From Oligoflexia bacterium (GTDB taxonomy: Bacteria > Bdellovibrionota > Bacteriovoracia > Bacteriovoracales > Bacteriovoracaceae), in NCBI GenBank assembly GCA_024229115.1, contig JAAEST010000061.1:1-64000 (forward strand): a stretch of DNA of 64,000 bases. The letters run 5' to 3'. The notes below the pieces were generated by a model. That model was not told the origin of the DNA. It was given only the letters and a program-made list of their open reading frames with translations, and searched no databases. Below, one piece after another: positions 18,097 through 26,978 of the stretch (position 1 is the first letter of the stretch; every line of letters starts with the position of its first letter). The translations under genes were made by a program, and so were the position numbers.

Positions 18097-19047
18097 CTAC
18101 TTGATACCTAACGCTTGCAATATATTATCAACACAACACTGAGTCATTGCCATTCTCGTTTCAATTGTTCCACTACCAATATGAGGAGTAACAAGTACAT
18201 CTGGATGATTGAAAAGGGGAGAGTCACTCGTCATTGGTTCTGGGTTGGTGACATCAAGCCCGACTCCTCCAAGTATTCCTTCGTTTATGGCCCAGAGAAT
18301 ATCTTCTTCTCGATGAACTTCTCCACGAGATATATTGATAAGAAATGAACCCGATTTCATCGTTGCCAGGTTTTCTTTATTTATTTTTCCTTTTGTAGAT
18401 TCTGTTAATGGACAATGAAAAGAAAGAACATCACTATTGCTAAATATTTCTGATTCATTAACTGGGGTGGCTTCAAGTCCTTTAATAATTTCCTTCTCTC
18501 GGTGATTATAATAAATGACATTCATATCAAAAGCCTTTTGACATTTATAAGCAAAGGCCTGCCCGATTCTTCCCATTCCGTATATTCCTAAAGTTTTGCC
18601 AGTAAGATCATTACCGAGAACTCCAATTGGTTCCCATTTTTTCCAGCGACCTTCTTTTACTATGGCCGTATTGTAATTAAGTCTTCTAGTGACTCCTAAA
18701 AGAAGCGTGAGAGCAAGATCGGCACTTGCATTTGTTAAGACATCTGGAGTATTGCCAACAATAATTCCTGCCTTTTCACAAGCGTCTCTGTCTATATTAT
18801 TTGTGCCTACGGCATAGTTATTAATAATCTTAAGGTGAGAATTCTTTGCGATAAATTCTTTATCTATTTTATCGCATAGCATAGTAATAAGCCCTACAGC
18901 ATCCTTGATTCTCTCTTGCGATTTTGGATCTTCTAGCGGTGTGTCTAAGAGATCTACTTCTAATCCATGGTCTATAAGCTGCTGTAATGGTGCTTCAAGT
19001 ATACGATCAGTTAGTAGAATAAGGCCTGAATTACTTTTTTGGTTCAT
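18097..19047 (-). CDS. D-2-hydroxyacid dehydrogenase (glyoxylate/hydroxypyruvate reductase-like)
   Basis: 316 residues from ATG 19047; the frame extends to 19218 but the extra residues are unrelated to the family and would overlap the divergent subtilase. The NAD-binding motif is GIYGMGRIGQAF, and the catalytic Arg (NISRGE), Glu (DVTNPEP) and His (TPHIGS) blocks are intact. It reduces a 2-keto acid such as glyoxylate or hydroxypyruvate with NAD(P)H. The exact substrate is uncertain. It appears to be a single gene. Confidence 0.88.
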   Translation of the reverse strand: MNQKSNSGLILLTDRILEAPLQQLIDHGLEVDLLDTPLEDPKSQERIKDAVGLITMLCDKIDKEFIAKNSHLKIINNYAVGTNNIDRDACEKAGIIVGNTPDVLTNASADLALTLLLGVTRRLNYNTAIVKEGRWKKWEPIGVLGNDLTGKTLGIYGMGRIGQAFAYKCQKAFDMNVIYYNHREKEIIKGLEATPVNESEIFSNSDVLSFHCPLTESTKGKINKENLATMKSGSFLINISRGEVHREEDILWAINEGILGGVGLDVTNPEPMTSDSPLFNHPDVLVTPHIGSGTIETRMAMTQCCVDNILQALGIK

Positions 19048-19199
19048 ATTTACCGTCTTTAGAATGTGAGAAGATGTCAGACAATTTTTTTGACTGACAG
19101 TTATTAGTTTTAAATAATTATAGCCTAATTTAGTTAAGTTTTTAAATGAATGAAAACAAATTACTTTTGTGAAAAAGTAGAGAAAATCAAGGAGGAACC

Positions 19200-20552
19200 G
19201 TGCGTTCACTATTAGCACTTTTAGCCGCTACATTTACAGTTGGAGCTAATGCTTCAAACGTAGCAATTATCGATTCGGGTACAGATATGCTTCACAAGGA
19301 CATTGCTCCTCAAGCATGGATCAACCCACTTGAAATCCCAAGAAACCAAAGAGACGAAGACGGAAATGGTTATGAAGATGATGTTCATGGATGGAACTTC
19401 GCTGAACAAAACCACCAAGTAATCGACTACAAATACTTAGGAAGATTAACTTACGATGTAAGAAGATTCTTTGATATCCAAACAGCAATGATGCAAGGAT
19501 CTGCAACAGATGAAGATATCAAATGGATGAGAGCTAAATTACAAGACCAAGATTTTGTTAAGCAACTTCAAGTTTATGGAAACTTTATGCACGGTACTCA
19601 CGTAGGTGGTATTGCTGCAAGACAGTCTGCCGATGCTAAAGTTATGGCCGTTAAAATCATCCCAACTGAAGTACAACTTCCATTCTTTGCTCAACCGAAG
19701 AAAGAAGACAAGAACGGATTTGGAATGTTCCTTCTTAAGCAAGGTTTAGGTTTACTAGCGAAGCAACAAATGAAGATGCTTGAAGAAGTGGCTGTTTATG
19801 TTGATAACCACAAAATTGACATTGCAAACGGTTCTTTCGGTACAGGTTACCCACAAGCTAAAATGATTGTTGAAACTCTTGGTAGAACAATCATTAAAGA
19901 TATCACTGACGAGCAAATTGAAGAAGCGACAATGCACTTTTTAAATACGCTTATTAAAGAAGGTGATCATATGGTTCAATCAGCTGAGAATACTTTATTT
20001 GTATTTGCTGCTGGTAACGATGGTCTTGATAATGACAAGTACCCAACTTCACCTACAAATATTCAAGCTGATAACGTAATTTCAGTTTCTGCTACTTTAA
20101 AAAGAGGGCAACTTGCAACATTCTCTAACTACGGTGAGAAAATGGTTGATGTAGCTGCCCCAGGTGTAGGGATTCTTTCAGCTGTTCCAGGTAACCAGTA
20201 TTTAAGAGTGTCTGGTACTTCACAAGCTGCTCCTTACGTAGCGAATATTGCATCAAAAGTTAAAGATGCAAACCCTGAGCTTTCTCCACGTCAAATCAAA
20301 GCTATCATCACAAAAACTGTTGATAAGAAAGATTGGCTAAAAGGAAAAGTAATGTCTCAAGGGATTGTTAATAAAGATAGAGCAACACGTGCTGCAGTTC
20401 TTTCTCGTACTATGGAAGTTGAGAAAGCAATTATCACTGCAAACGTTGATGTTGCTGACATCGCAACAGACAATTTATCAGAGCTTAAGGTGAGACCCAC
20501 AACCTTGGAAGGACTTGTATTGCCGCTGCCAGGTCAATTCGTAATCAAGTAA
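19200..20552 (+). CDS. Secreted subtilisin-family (S8) protease lacking a propeptide
   Basis: 450 residues from GTG 19200, preceded by AAGGAGG five bases upstream. The signal peptide ends near residue 19 and the catalytic Asp25 (VAIIDSGTD) follows almost at once, so there is no room for the usual I9 propeptide. About 105 residues separate Asp25 from His131 (HGTHVGG), much more than in subtilisin; Asn273 (AAGND) and Ser341 (GTSQAAPYVAN) complete the site. A helical insertion (about 170-265) is also present between strands of the core. Codon use is strongly optimised, suggesting high expression. A strong terminator follows. Confidence 0.88.
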   Translation: MRSLLALLAATFTVGANASNVAIIDSGTDMLHKDIAPQAWINPLEIPRNQRDEDGNGYEDDVHGWNFAEQNHQVIDYKYLGRLTYDVRRFFDIQTAMMQGSATDEDIKWMRAKLQDQDFVKQLQVYGNFMHGTHVGGIAARQSADAKVMAVKIIPTEVQLPFFAQPKKEDKNGFGMFLLKQGLGLLAKQQMKMLEEVAVYVDNHKIDIANGSFGTGYPQAKMIVETLGRTIIKDITDEQIEEATMHFLNTLIKEGDHMVQSAENTLFVFAAGNDGLDNDKYPTSPTNIQADNVISVSATLKRGQLATFSNYGEKMVDVAAPGVGILSAVPGNQYLRVSGTSQAAPYVANIASKVKDANPELSPRQIKAIITKTVDKKDWLKGKVMSQGIVNKDRATRAAVLSRTMEVEKAIITANVDVADIATDNLSELKVRPTTLEGLVLPLPGQFVIK

Positions 20553-20599
20553 TGAGAGCGTGTTGATTTCTTTTTAAGGAATTTTATCTTAAGCTTGAA

Positions 20600-20627
20600 G
20601 GGGCCAGTTTAACTGGCCCTTTTTTTA
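20600..20627 (+). terminator. Strong intrinsic terminator after the subtilase gene
   Basis: GGGCCAGTT and AACTGGCCC form a perfect nine-pair stem followed by seven T residues. It lies about 48 bp after the stop of the protease gene and abuts the end of the convergent hydrolase gene. Confidence 0.92.
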
Positions 20628-21599
20628 TTTTAACAGTATCTCCATCTCGCTATTAAATCTTTCAAGTACTTTTTTATGGTAACCAACCGGACCATGAGCA
20701 TCGGCACCAAAGCCGGATAAGTGAATATTTTCGGCATTATGCATGCGACTTCCGTTAATTCCAAACCTCATGGCATCTCCACCCATTTTAAGACCGAGGC
20801 GATCTTCGGTTTGGTAGAAGTTGATATGTTTTTTTACGTTACTCGATTTGTAGAGAACACTTGGTTGGTCTCGACTCCAAACAGCTGAATAAGGATAGTC
20901 TTTTCCTTTGCCGCCAGAAACCTTCCATTTGGTATATCTCCAAGGTTCTCCAATTTTTTGTGGGACAACTTCTTCAACGGCATGATGAGCTTCCTTAACA
21001 GGGTCTATTGAATAGGCCAGATCAATATCTATCCCAAGGTCTTTTTTTACATGCTGAGTGAACTTTACAAGGGAGCGTCCACCTGAACTATGGGAGACGA
21101 TAACTACCTTTGGGGAAATGCCAAGTTTGCTAGCTTCGGCCATGTAGTTTTTGATACAGTCTCGAGCATTTTGAATACCTTTAGGATTACTATCAATGGA
21201 GTTTTTAATGTCATTATAAAGTTGTCGTACTGATGTATTTCCTAGTTCCTCTAGTCCTGCGAGTTGCTCTACTTCTTCTGATGGAAAACTATACCAATCA
21301 ACTTTGTTAGCTTCCTTATTTTTAGTGAGTTCACTCATGATTCCAGATTGAAGAGTCGACCACTTGCTGTCTTTCCCTTTGGTATCTTTATGAATCTCCC
21401 TCACTGTCGAATATACTTTATTCTTGATAGATGGATCAAGCTTACCTGAGAAGCATTTCATAAACTCTGAGATAGTAGGAGGAATCAGTGGTTCAAAGGC
21501 CCCTGTTCCTTCAAATGCAATCACTAAGACTTTTGATTCTTTCTTGGGTGTACCAGGTGACGGTCGCTTTATTAGTATCGTGGCGATTGGCCTTCTCAA
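20625..21599 (-). CDS. Alpha/beta-hydrolase-like protein, probably the 3' part of a frameshifted gene
   Basis: The 324-residue frame contains a first beta strand (KVLVIAFEGTG), a nucleophile elbow VSHSSGG and a likely acid DP followed by a conserved His-rich end (LSGFGADAHG), consistent with a serine hydrolase or lipase-like fold. Its only starts are non-ATG and lack a ribosome binding site, and the first 20 residues look like read-through. The signal-peptide-bearing frame 21511-21816 overlaps it by 89 bp in the +1-related frame. A single-base indel in 21540-21599 would fuse the two into a secreted protein of about 396 residues. Confidence 0.6.
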   Translation of the reverse strand: MRRPIATILIKRPSPGTPKKESKVLVIAFEGTGAFEPLIPPTISEFMKCFSGKLDPSIKNKVYSTVREIHKDTKGKDSKWSTLQSGIMSELTKNKEANKVDWYSFPSEEVEQLAGLEELGNTSVRQLYNDIKNSIDSNPKGIQNARDCIKNYMAEASKLGISPKVVIVSHSSGGRSLVKFTQHVKKDLGIDIDLAYSIDPVKEAHHAVEEVVPQKIGEPWRYTKWKVSGGKGKDYPYSAVWSRDQPSVLYKSSNVKKHINFYQTEDRLGLKMGGDAMRFGINGSRMHNAENIHLSGFGADAHGPVGYHKKVLERFNSEMEILLK

Positions 21600-21816
21600 A
21601 TTTCTTTAACCTATCATAATAGAACTTTAAAACTTCTTTAAGCTCAGCTTGTGTTTTGATATCGGGAAGGCCTTCACACATTTTAGAAAGGTGAAAAGGA
21701 AGTTTCTTTTCTACGTCTTGATAGACATTTTCATAGAAGTGTTCACAACCTTCTTCAATTTCTGTGGCATTTATTGAAAATAAAAGCAAAATAGGCAGAA
21801 GTATTTTTAAAGTCAT
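21511..21816 (-). CDS. Signal-peptide-bearing N-terminal part of the split hydrolase gene
   Basis: A 101-residue frame starting at ATG 21816 with a clear signal peptide (LLPILLLFSINA) and two cysteines (EEGCEHF, SKMCEG), mostly helical, ending abruptly in a sequence (QERIKSLSDCI) that is the out-of-frame reading of the first strand of the hydrolase domain. The combined span 20625-21816 is 1192 bases, one more than a multiple of three, as expected for a one-base insertion or a +1 frameshift. It could instead be an independent small secreted protein. Confidence 0.5.
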   Translation of the reverse strand: MTLKILLPILLLFSINATEIEEGCEHFYENVYQDVEKKLPFHLSKMCEGLPDIKTQAELKEVLKFYYDRLKKFEKANRHDTNKATVTWYTQERIKSLSDCI

Positions 21817-21864
21817 ACTTCTCTTATCGGTTATTAGAACGGCCTTCTTAAATAAATCTTACTG

Positions 21865-22518
21865 CTATTTTTGTTTTTTACCTAGGATAAGTGTTTGAAA
21901 TATAATGTCTAGACCTGCTTCTTGAAAGCGCTCACTTGGAGTTCGCTTTTCTCTTGATAGCTCATTCCAGTTTATAAGTTGTGTATCTTCTGAAATCTCA
22001 TCAGGAGTTACTGAGAAAGGAGGTCCATCCATTTTCATTTGGTCATACTCAAAAGTTATTAAAAACCATTGAGCATCTTTCTTAAGAAGATCACAACAAT
22101 GTTTTCTATAATCTATACGCATTTCTAATGGGAGAGCAACGATAGAGGCTCTGTCATAGATTATATCAATATCTTTTTGGTCATATTTAAAGAAATCTCC
22201 TTGAAAGAATGTGATATTGAGGCCGTTCTTGGCACGATAAATTTTAAAGTTTTCATCTTCTGAAGCTTCAAATTCAATAGAGTTCTCATTAAAGAAGTCT
22301 TTAATAGCAAGCTCGCTTAATTCTACGGCGTGAACCTTGTGACCCTTATTTGCAAGATAGATGATATCTAGTGATTTACCGGCAAGAGGAACGAGAATCT
22401 TCTCTGTGCCTTTAAGATTCATTGCTTCATAATGGTCAACTAAGAGTTGGTTGTATTGAGGATTGTGAAATCCAATTCTCCCATCCTTCCAAGCTTCAAT
22501 CCAGCGACTATGTTCCAT
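21865..22518 (-). CDS. tpm: Thiopurine S-methyltransferase family protein
   Basis: 217 residues with the family N-terminus (SRWIEAWKDGRIGFH), the SAM-binding stretch ILVPLAGKSLDI, and the IIYDRASIVALP motif typical of bacterial TPMT. These enzymes methylate thiol, selenium or tellurium compounds; bacterial members are linked to chalcogen or toxicant detoxification. The start ATG 22518 is preceded by AAAAAGAGGT. It is apparently monocistronic and divergent from asnB. Confidence 0.88.
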   Translation of the reverse strand: MEHSRWIEAWKDGRIGFHNPQYNQLLVDHYEAMNLKGTEKILVPLAGKSLDIIYLANKGHKVHAVELSELAIKDFFNENSIEFEASEDENFKIYRAKNGLNITFFQGDFFKYDQKDIDIIYDRASIVALPLEMRIDYRKHCCDLLKKDAQWFLITFEYDQMKMDGPPFSVTPDEISEDTQLINWNELSREKRTPSERFQEAGLDIIFQTLILGKKQK

Positions 22519-22701
22519 TTTTACCTCTTTTAATTATGAATCTCTTAATTATCACTCCTTTTACTATGTGTGAAATTTAGGAGGTTTCAAAAATATCGCA
22601 ATAAAATATGAATATATTAAAAATTAAGTCTAATATATATTAATATAGTAATAAAGCCGAGTAGTTAGTATGATAATTGCATTACGCCAAAGGAGGCAAA
22701 T

Positions 22702-24348
22702 ATGTGCGGAATTTTAGCTGTTATCGGCAAGTGTAGTGAAGAAGAAGTAGTAAAGATCAAGGAAGTATCAAAGAAGCTTTCCCCAAGAGGTCCTGATGAG
22801 TCAGGAAGTTTTGTCTCTGATCATTCAGTTCTTTGTCATGAAAGACTAAGTATTATTGATCTTCATAGTGGTAAACAGCCACTACTAAGTGAAGACATGG
22901 CCCTTATTCATAACGGTGAAATTTATAATCATATGTCTCTTAGAGGCCAACTTGGTCACGAGCTTTTTAAAACGAAGAGTGACTCAGAGTCTATTCTTTT
23001 TGGATATAAGAAGTGGGGAGAAGAAGTTGTTCATAAGCTTGATGGTGTTTTTGCTTTTGTTCTTACTCATGAGAAAGGCTTCCTTGTTGGTCGAGACCCA
23101 ATTGGTGTGAAGCCGCTTTTCTATGGAAGAGACGAGAAAGGAAGATTATGGTTTGCGAGTGAGTATAAAGCTTTAATTGATTCATGTGTTGATATTCATG
23201 AATTCTTACCTGGTCATGTTATGACTGAGAAAGATTACTCACCGAGAAGATGGTTTTTCCCAGATTGGTTTAGAGGTGTTGAAGTAAAGACTGGTCCAGA
23301 AAAAATTAAGCAAGGTTTAATTGATGCTGTTGAGAAGAGACTTATGTCAGATGTTTCTATTGCTGCTCTTTTATCAGGAGGGCTTGATTCTTCTCTTGTA
23401 GCTTCTATCGCAGCTAAAGCATTAGCAAAAGAAGGTAAGAAGCTCTATACCTATTCAGTAGGTCTTGAAGGTTCTCCCGACTTAGAGAAGGCCCGTGATG
23501 TTGCGGCCTTTATTGGAAGTGTTCATACCGAAGTGGTCTACACTGTTGAAGAAGGTTTAGATCATGTTGTGGAGCTCATTGAGAAGATTGAGAGTTATGA
23601 TGTGACAACTATAAGGGCCTCTACCCCTATGTCTTTAGTTGCCCAGAGAATTAGAAAAGATGGACATAAAGTAATACTTAGTGGAGAAGGGGCAGATGAG
23701 CTCTATGGTGGTTACCTTTATTTTGCTCATGCTCCAAGTGCAAGTGATTTTCACTTTGAATGCTTAAGAAGAGTAAAACGACTCCATACCAGTGACGTAC
23801 TCAGGGCCGATCGTTCTAGTGCTGGAAATTCACTAGAAGCAAGAGTTCCATTCTTGGATTTAGAGTTTTTAAAAATTTCTATGGAATTAGATGCTGAGTA
23901 TAAGGTTATTACTGATGAAAGAAGAGAGAAATATGTTCTTCGTAAGGCCTTTGATGATGGCGAATATCTTCCTTCTGAAGTTCTTTGGAGACAGAAGGAG
24001 CAATTTTCTGATGGTGTTGGATATAGTTGGGTTGATGGATTAAAAAAACTTGCTGATGAAAAGGTGAGTGATGTTGATTTTGCGAAAGCCGCTGAAACAT
24101 TTCCGCACAATACACCTCTTACCAAAGAAGCGTATTTTTACAGAAAAATTTATGCCAGTCATTTTGATCATGACAGTGTTGATAAGCTAGTAAAACGTTG
24201 GATTCCAAAGTGGCAGGAATATAATATTGACCCTAGTGGAAGGGCCAATAAACTTCATGAACAAACAGTGGAATTAGTTGGAGATAAGTCAGAGGATCTC
24301 GATAAGACCAGTCTCGCCGTTAAAGCGGACCTTGTCGCCAGTCTTTAA
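22702..24348 (+). CDS. asnB: Glutamine-dependent asparagine synthetase
   Basis: 548 residues. The N-terminal Ntn amidotransferase domain begins MCGILAV with Cys2 as nucleophile and continues with RGPDESG and HNGEIYNH. The synthetase domain has the PP-loop LLSGGLDSSL and the LSGEGADELYGGY motif. The size fits AsnB. It makes asparagine from aspartate, glutamine and ATP in the cytoplasm. The start has AAAGGAGG at good spacing. The 3' end overlaps the convergent dikinase-like gene by 60 bp, a notable antisense overlap. Confidence 0.95.
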   Translation: MCGILAVIGKCSEEEVVKIKEVSKKLSPRGPDESGSFVSDHSVLCHERLSIIDLHSGKQPLLSEDMALIHNGEIYNHMSLRGQLGHELFKTKSDSESILFGYKKWGEEVVHKLDGVFAFVLTHEKGFLVGRDPIGVKPLFYGRDEKGRLWFASEYKALIDSCVDIHEFLPGHVMTEKDYSPRRWFFPDWFRGVEVKTGPEKIKQGLIDAVEKRLMSDVSIAALLSGGLDSSLVASIAAKALAKEGKKLYTYSVGLEGSPDLEKARDVAAFIGSVHTEVVYTVEEGLDHVVELIEKIESYDVTTIRASTPMSLVAQRIRKDGHKVILSGEGADELYGGYLYFAHAPSASDFHFECLRRVKRLHTSDVLRADRSSAGNSLEARVPFLDLEFLKISMELDAEYKVITDERREKYVLRKAFDDGEYLPSEVLWRQKEQFSDGVGYSWVDGLKKLADEKVSDVDFAKAAETFPHNTPLTKEAYFYRKIYASHFDHDSVDKLVKRWIPKWQEYNIDPSGRANKLHEQTVELVGDKSEDLDKTSLAVKADLVASL

Positions 24349-26970
24349 TCGCTTAGTGAGGCCTTTCACACTGACAACAGTTGGAAGGCCCATTTCCCTG
24401 GCCACTACTGCCGAGTGACTAAGTAAACCTCCACGTTCAACGAGAAGACCGCTAATACTTGGATAAAGTGGTATCCATCCTGGGTCAGTTCTATATGTCA
24501 CAAGAATTTCACCATTTAATTCTAGATCATCTTCAGGACCCATAATAACTTTAACAGTCCCCTCAATTTCACCTGGTCCACAGCCAAGCCCTAACATTTG
24601 ATTTTCCTCAAGCTTAATATTGAGATCTACCTTTGGCGGAGGTGGGAAGTGTTGATTTTGATAGTACACTGGTCCTCTTGTGTGAAAACGAGGAGCTGGC
24701 TCTTCACCATTTTCATAGCCTTCATATTGTTCTTTTCTGAGTTTAATAACTTCTTTTAAGTTTTGAATGGTATTGTATCCTTCAAATGTACCCTTTAATT
24801 CTTCAAGAGAGAGAAAGAAGATATCATCTTGTTCTTCAATAATGTTTCGAGCAGCGAAGTCTTTACCTATACCGTAGAACATTTTACGAACAATTCCATA
24901 AACACGAGTACGACAAAAACGTGTATTCTCTCGATTCATAACCGCCTTTCTAGCGTGTTTCATCGACCAACGAAAGATCTTTCCTTTAATACCTTTGGCA
25001 TTCTTATTAAGAAGATCCATAGCATTATCTCTAATCTCATTTTCTCTTTTTTCAAACTCATGAATATCAGTTTGCCCAGAGTTAATTATATTCTTTAAAA
25101 AGGCAAAGAAGAGAGATGGATCTTGATGAAAGTCTTTTTGTTCTAACTTCATTTCACTCATACATCTAAATCCAAAATCATCAATATACTTGAGAACTTC
25201 TCCATAGAATTCTTTGTAATGACTTTGATTGAGGGCCTCGAGACACTGATCATTAGGAGTCGATTTTATTAATTCAACTAGGCCATCAGTTTTGATTGCC
25301 TGATCGGCCATCATGATTAATTTCTTTGTTGGAAGTGCACTTTCTAGATTTCCATTACCGGCCAAGAGATCATTGCTAAAATTTTGTCCCAGGTCTGCGT
25401 ACCACTTATCTGATAATGATTTGAATAATCCAAAATGAATCATACAGAGAAAGTCATTAATGATTGGAGCATGCCATTTCCAAAGCATTTTTTGCTCTAA
25501 TTCTTGGTAATCAGCAAAGATAAGATCACTTCTCATATTAGAGTAATCCTTTCTTCTGAAGTCGTTATAAACGACGTAGAAATCTTCCAAGAATTTATCA
25601 ACAATATTTTGAATATTCAGATGAAAGTAGAAGAACTTAAACCCTGTGATTACTTTTTTAATCTTTGCCCCAAAACTGTCTTGATAAGAGGTTGGTCTAA
25701 TCCTTTGGGCCACTTCATCAGCAAGGGATGTGTCGGTCCCCATCATCGTTTCCATGAATTTTCTATTGAAGTTATAGCCAGGAAGAATATTTGTTAATTT
25801 ATACCAGTTCAGTAGGTTGTAGTAGACACGACCATAGAAAAGACCCAGCATATTCTGAAGAAAGGAATTCATCTCTCTAATTCTTTGTGGTGGAACAAGA
25901 AGTATTTCACAGAATTGAACATAGACTTGGTGATATACATATCGAGCGAAACCAAAGGTTAGCGGTTTTGTAATTCCACCATAACTTTCTACTATATTGG
26001 AGTTATCCCAAATGAAAAGTGTACCATCAGCGTTATATACTGGAGTTGTTACCGGTCTCGCTTGGAGGATAAAAATCTCATCATTATAAATGGCCCACTC
26101 AATATCTTGAGGATACTGATAGAAGTTTTCTATATCCATGGAGAGTTTCGCGAGTCTTCTGACTTGGCCATCTGTAAGTTTTTGTACTTCCTGCTTGTCT
26201 TTATCAACGACAACTTCTTGAAGTCCTTCGATACTAGCATCCTGAATTAATTTCTTATCTTGTTCTGAGATTTCTTTAGAATCTACCTTCGCTGTCTTTT
26301 TATCAATGATATGAGTATCACCTTCATAAAGACCTGAGACAAGACCTTCTCCAACACCGTAAACTGAGTTGAGCATGATTTTAGTCATGTCTTGATTTAC
26401 TGGATCACATGTAAAAATAACTCCACTTGTTTCCGATGGAATCATTTCTTGTATAACAACAGAGATCTTAATGTCTTTGAGGGAGATACCATTTTCCATT
26501 CTATAAACAAGGCATCTCTCACTGTAGGCGGAAGCCCAGCATTTCTTGATGGACTCAATAACTTTATCAAGAGTTTCAACAAAGAGGTAACTACTAAGTT
26601 GTCCTGCAAAACTAAACTGCCCACCATCTTCATCAAGTGCACTCGAACGAACAGCAAGGGCCTTTGATTTAAAAGGAGAATAGATTTTTTCAATTTCACT
26701 TCTTAATGATGAAGACATCTCTTTTGAGACAATTAAGTTTTCAATATCATGGGAGAGTGTTTTTGGATCATGGTGCTCATTATTCACTAAAGTTTGAATC
26801 TTTTGAGCAATACCGTTTTCTTCACAGAATACATCAAAGAAATTTGGTGTAAGGACCACCCATTCTGGGACCCTGATTCCTTGTTTAGTAAGAAGATAAA
26901 GATTGTGACCTTTTCCTCCTGCGTACTTCTTGGCAAAGTGTGATGTTGAATTTCTGTTAACGGTAAGCAT
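24289..26970 (-). CDS. Dikinase-type phosphotransferase without PEP-binding domain (RPH-like)
   Basis: 893 residues. The N-terminal third is the PEP synthase/PPDK ATP-grasp domain (YAGGKGHNLYLL, then AVRSSALDEDGGQFSFAGQ and QARPVTTP). A large central region (about 315-780) begins WDNSNIVESYGGITKPLTFG, like the substrate-binding part of rifampin phosphotransferase-type enzymes. The protein ends with the swivelling phosphohistidine domain (LLSHSAVVAREMGLPTVV, His near 852). The C-terminal TIM barrel that binds PEP/pyruvate is absent, so it is unlikely to be a true PEP synthase; more likely it phosphorylates an unknown small molecule or lipid. It is last in the leftward operon, eight bases after the UbiA-like gene. 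Confidence 0.8.
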   Translation of the reverse strand: MLTVNRNSTSHFAKKYAGGKGHNLYLLTKQGIRVPEWVVLTPNFFDVFCEENGIAQKIQTLVNNEHHDPKTLSHDIENLIVSKEMSSSLRSEIEKIYSPFKSKALAVRSSALDEDGGQFSFAGQLSSYLFVETLDKVIESIKKCWASAYSERCLVYRMENGISLKDIKISVVIQEMIPSETSGVIFTCDPVNQDMTKIMLNSVYGVGEGLVSGLYEGDTHIIDKKTAKVDSKEISEQDKKLIQDASIEGLQEVVVDKDKQEVQKLTDGQVRRLAKLSMDIENFYQYPQDIEWAIYNDEIFILQARPVTTPVYNADGTLFIWDNSNIVESYGGITKPLTFGFARYVYHQVYVQFCEILLVPPQRIREMNSFLQNMLGLFYGRVYYNLLNWYKLTNILPGYNFNRKFMETMMGTDTSLADEVAQRIRPTSYQDSFGAKIKKVITGFKFFYFHLNIQNIVDKFLEDFYVVYNDFRRKDYSNMRSDLIFADYQELEQKMLWKWHAPIINDFLCMIHFGLFKSLSDKWYADLGQNFSNDLLAGNGNLESALPTKKLIMMADQAIKTDGLVELIKSTPNDQCLEALNQSHYKEFYGEVLKYIDDFGFRCMSEMKLEQKDFHQDPSLFFAFLKNIINSGQTDIHEFEKRENEIRDNAMDLLNKNAKGIKGKIFRWSMKHARKAVMNRENTRFCRTRVYGIVRKMFYGIGKDFAARNIIEEQDDIFFLSLEELKGTFEGYNTIQNLKEVIKLRKEQYEGYENGEEPAPRFHTRGPVYYQNQHFPPPPKVDLNIKLEENQMLGLGCGPGEIEGTVKVIMGPEDDLELNGEILVTYRTDPGWIPLYPSISGLLVERGGLLSHSAVVAREMGLPTVVSVKGLTKRLKTGDKVRFNGETGLIEIL

Positions 26971-26978
26971 ATTTATCC

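Noticed and set aside
18097-19218. Longer start at 19218 for the 2-hydroxyacid dehydrogenase
   Set aside because: The extra 57 residues do not fit the family and overlap the divergent protease start; ATG 19047 fits.
24289-26970. True PEP synthase (ppsA)
   Set aside because: The C-terminal PEP/pyruvate-binding barrel is missing; the protein ends with the phosphohistidine domain.
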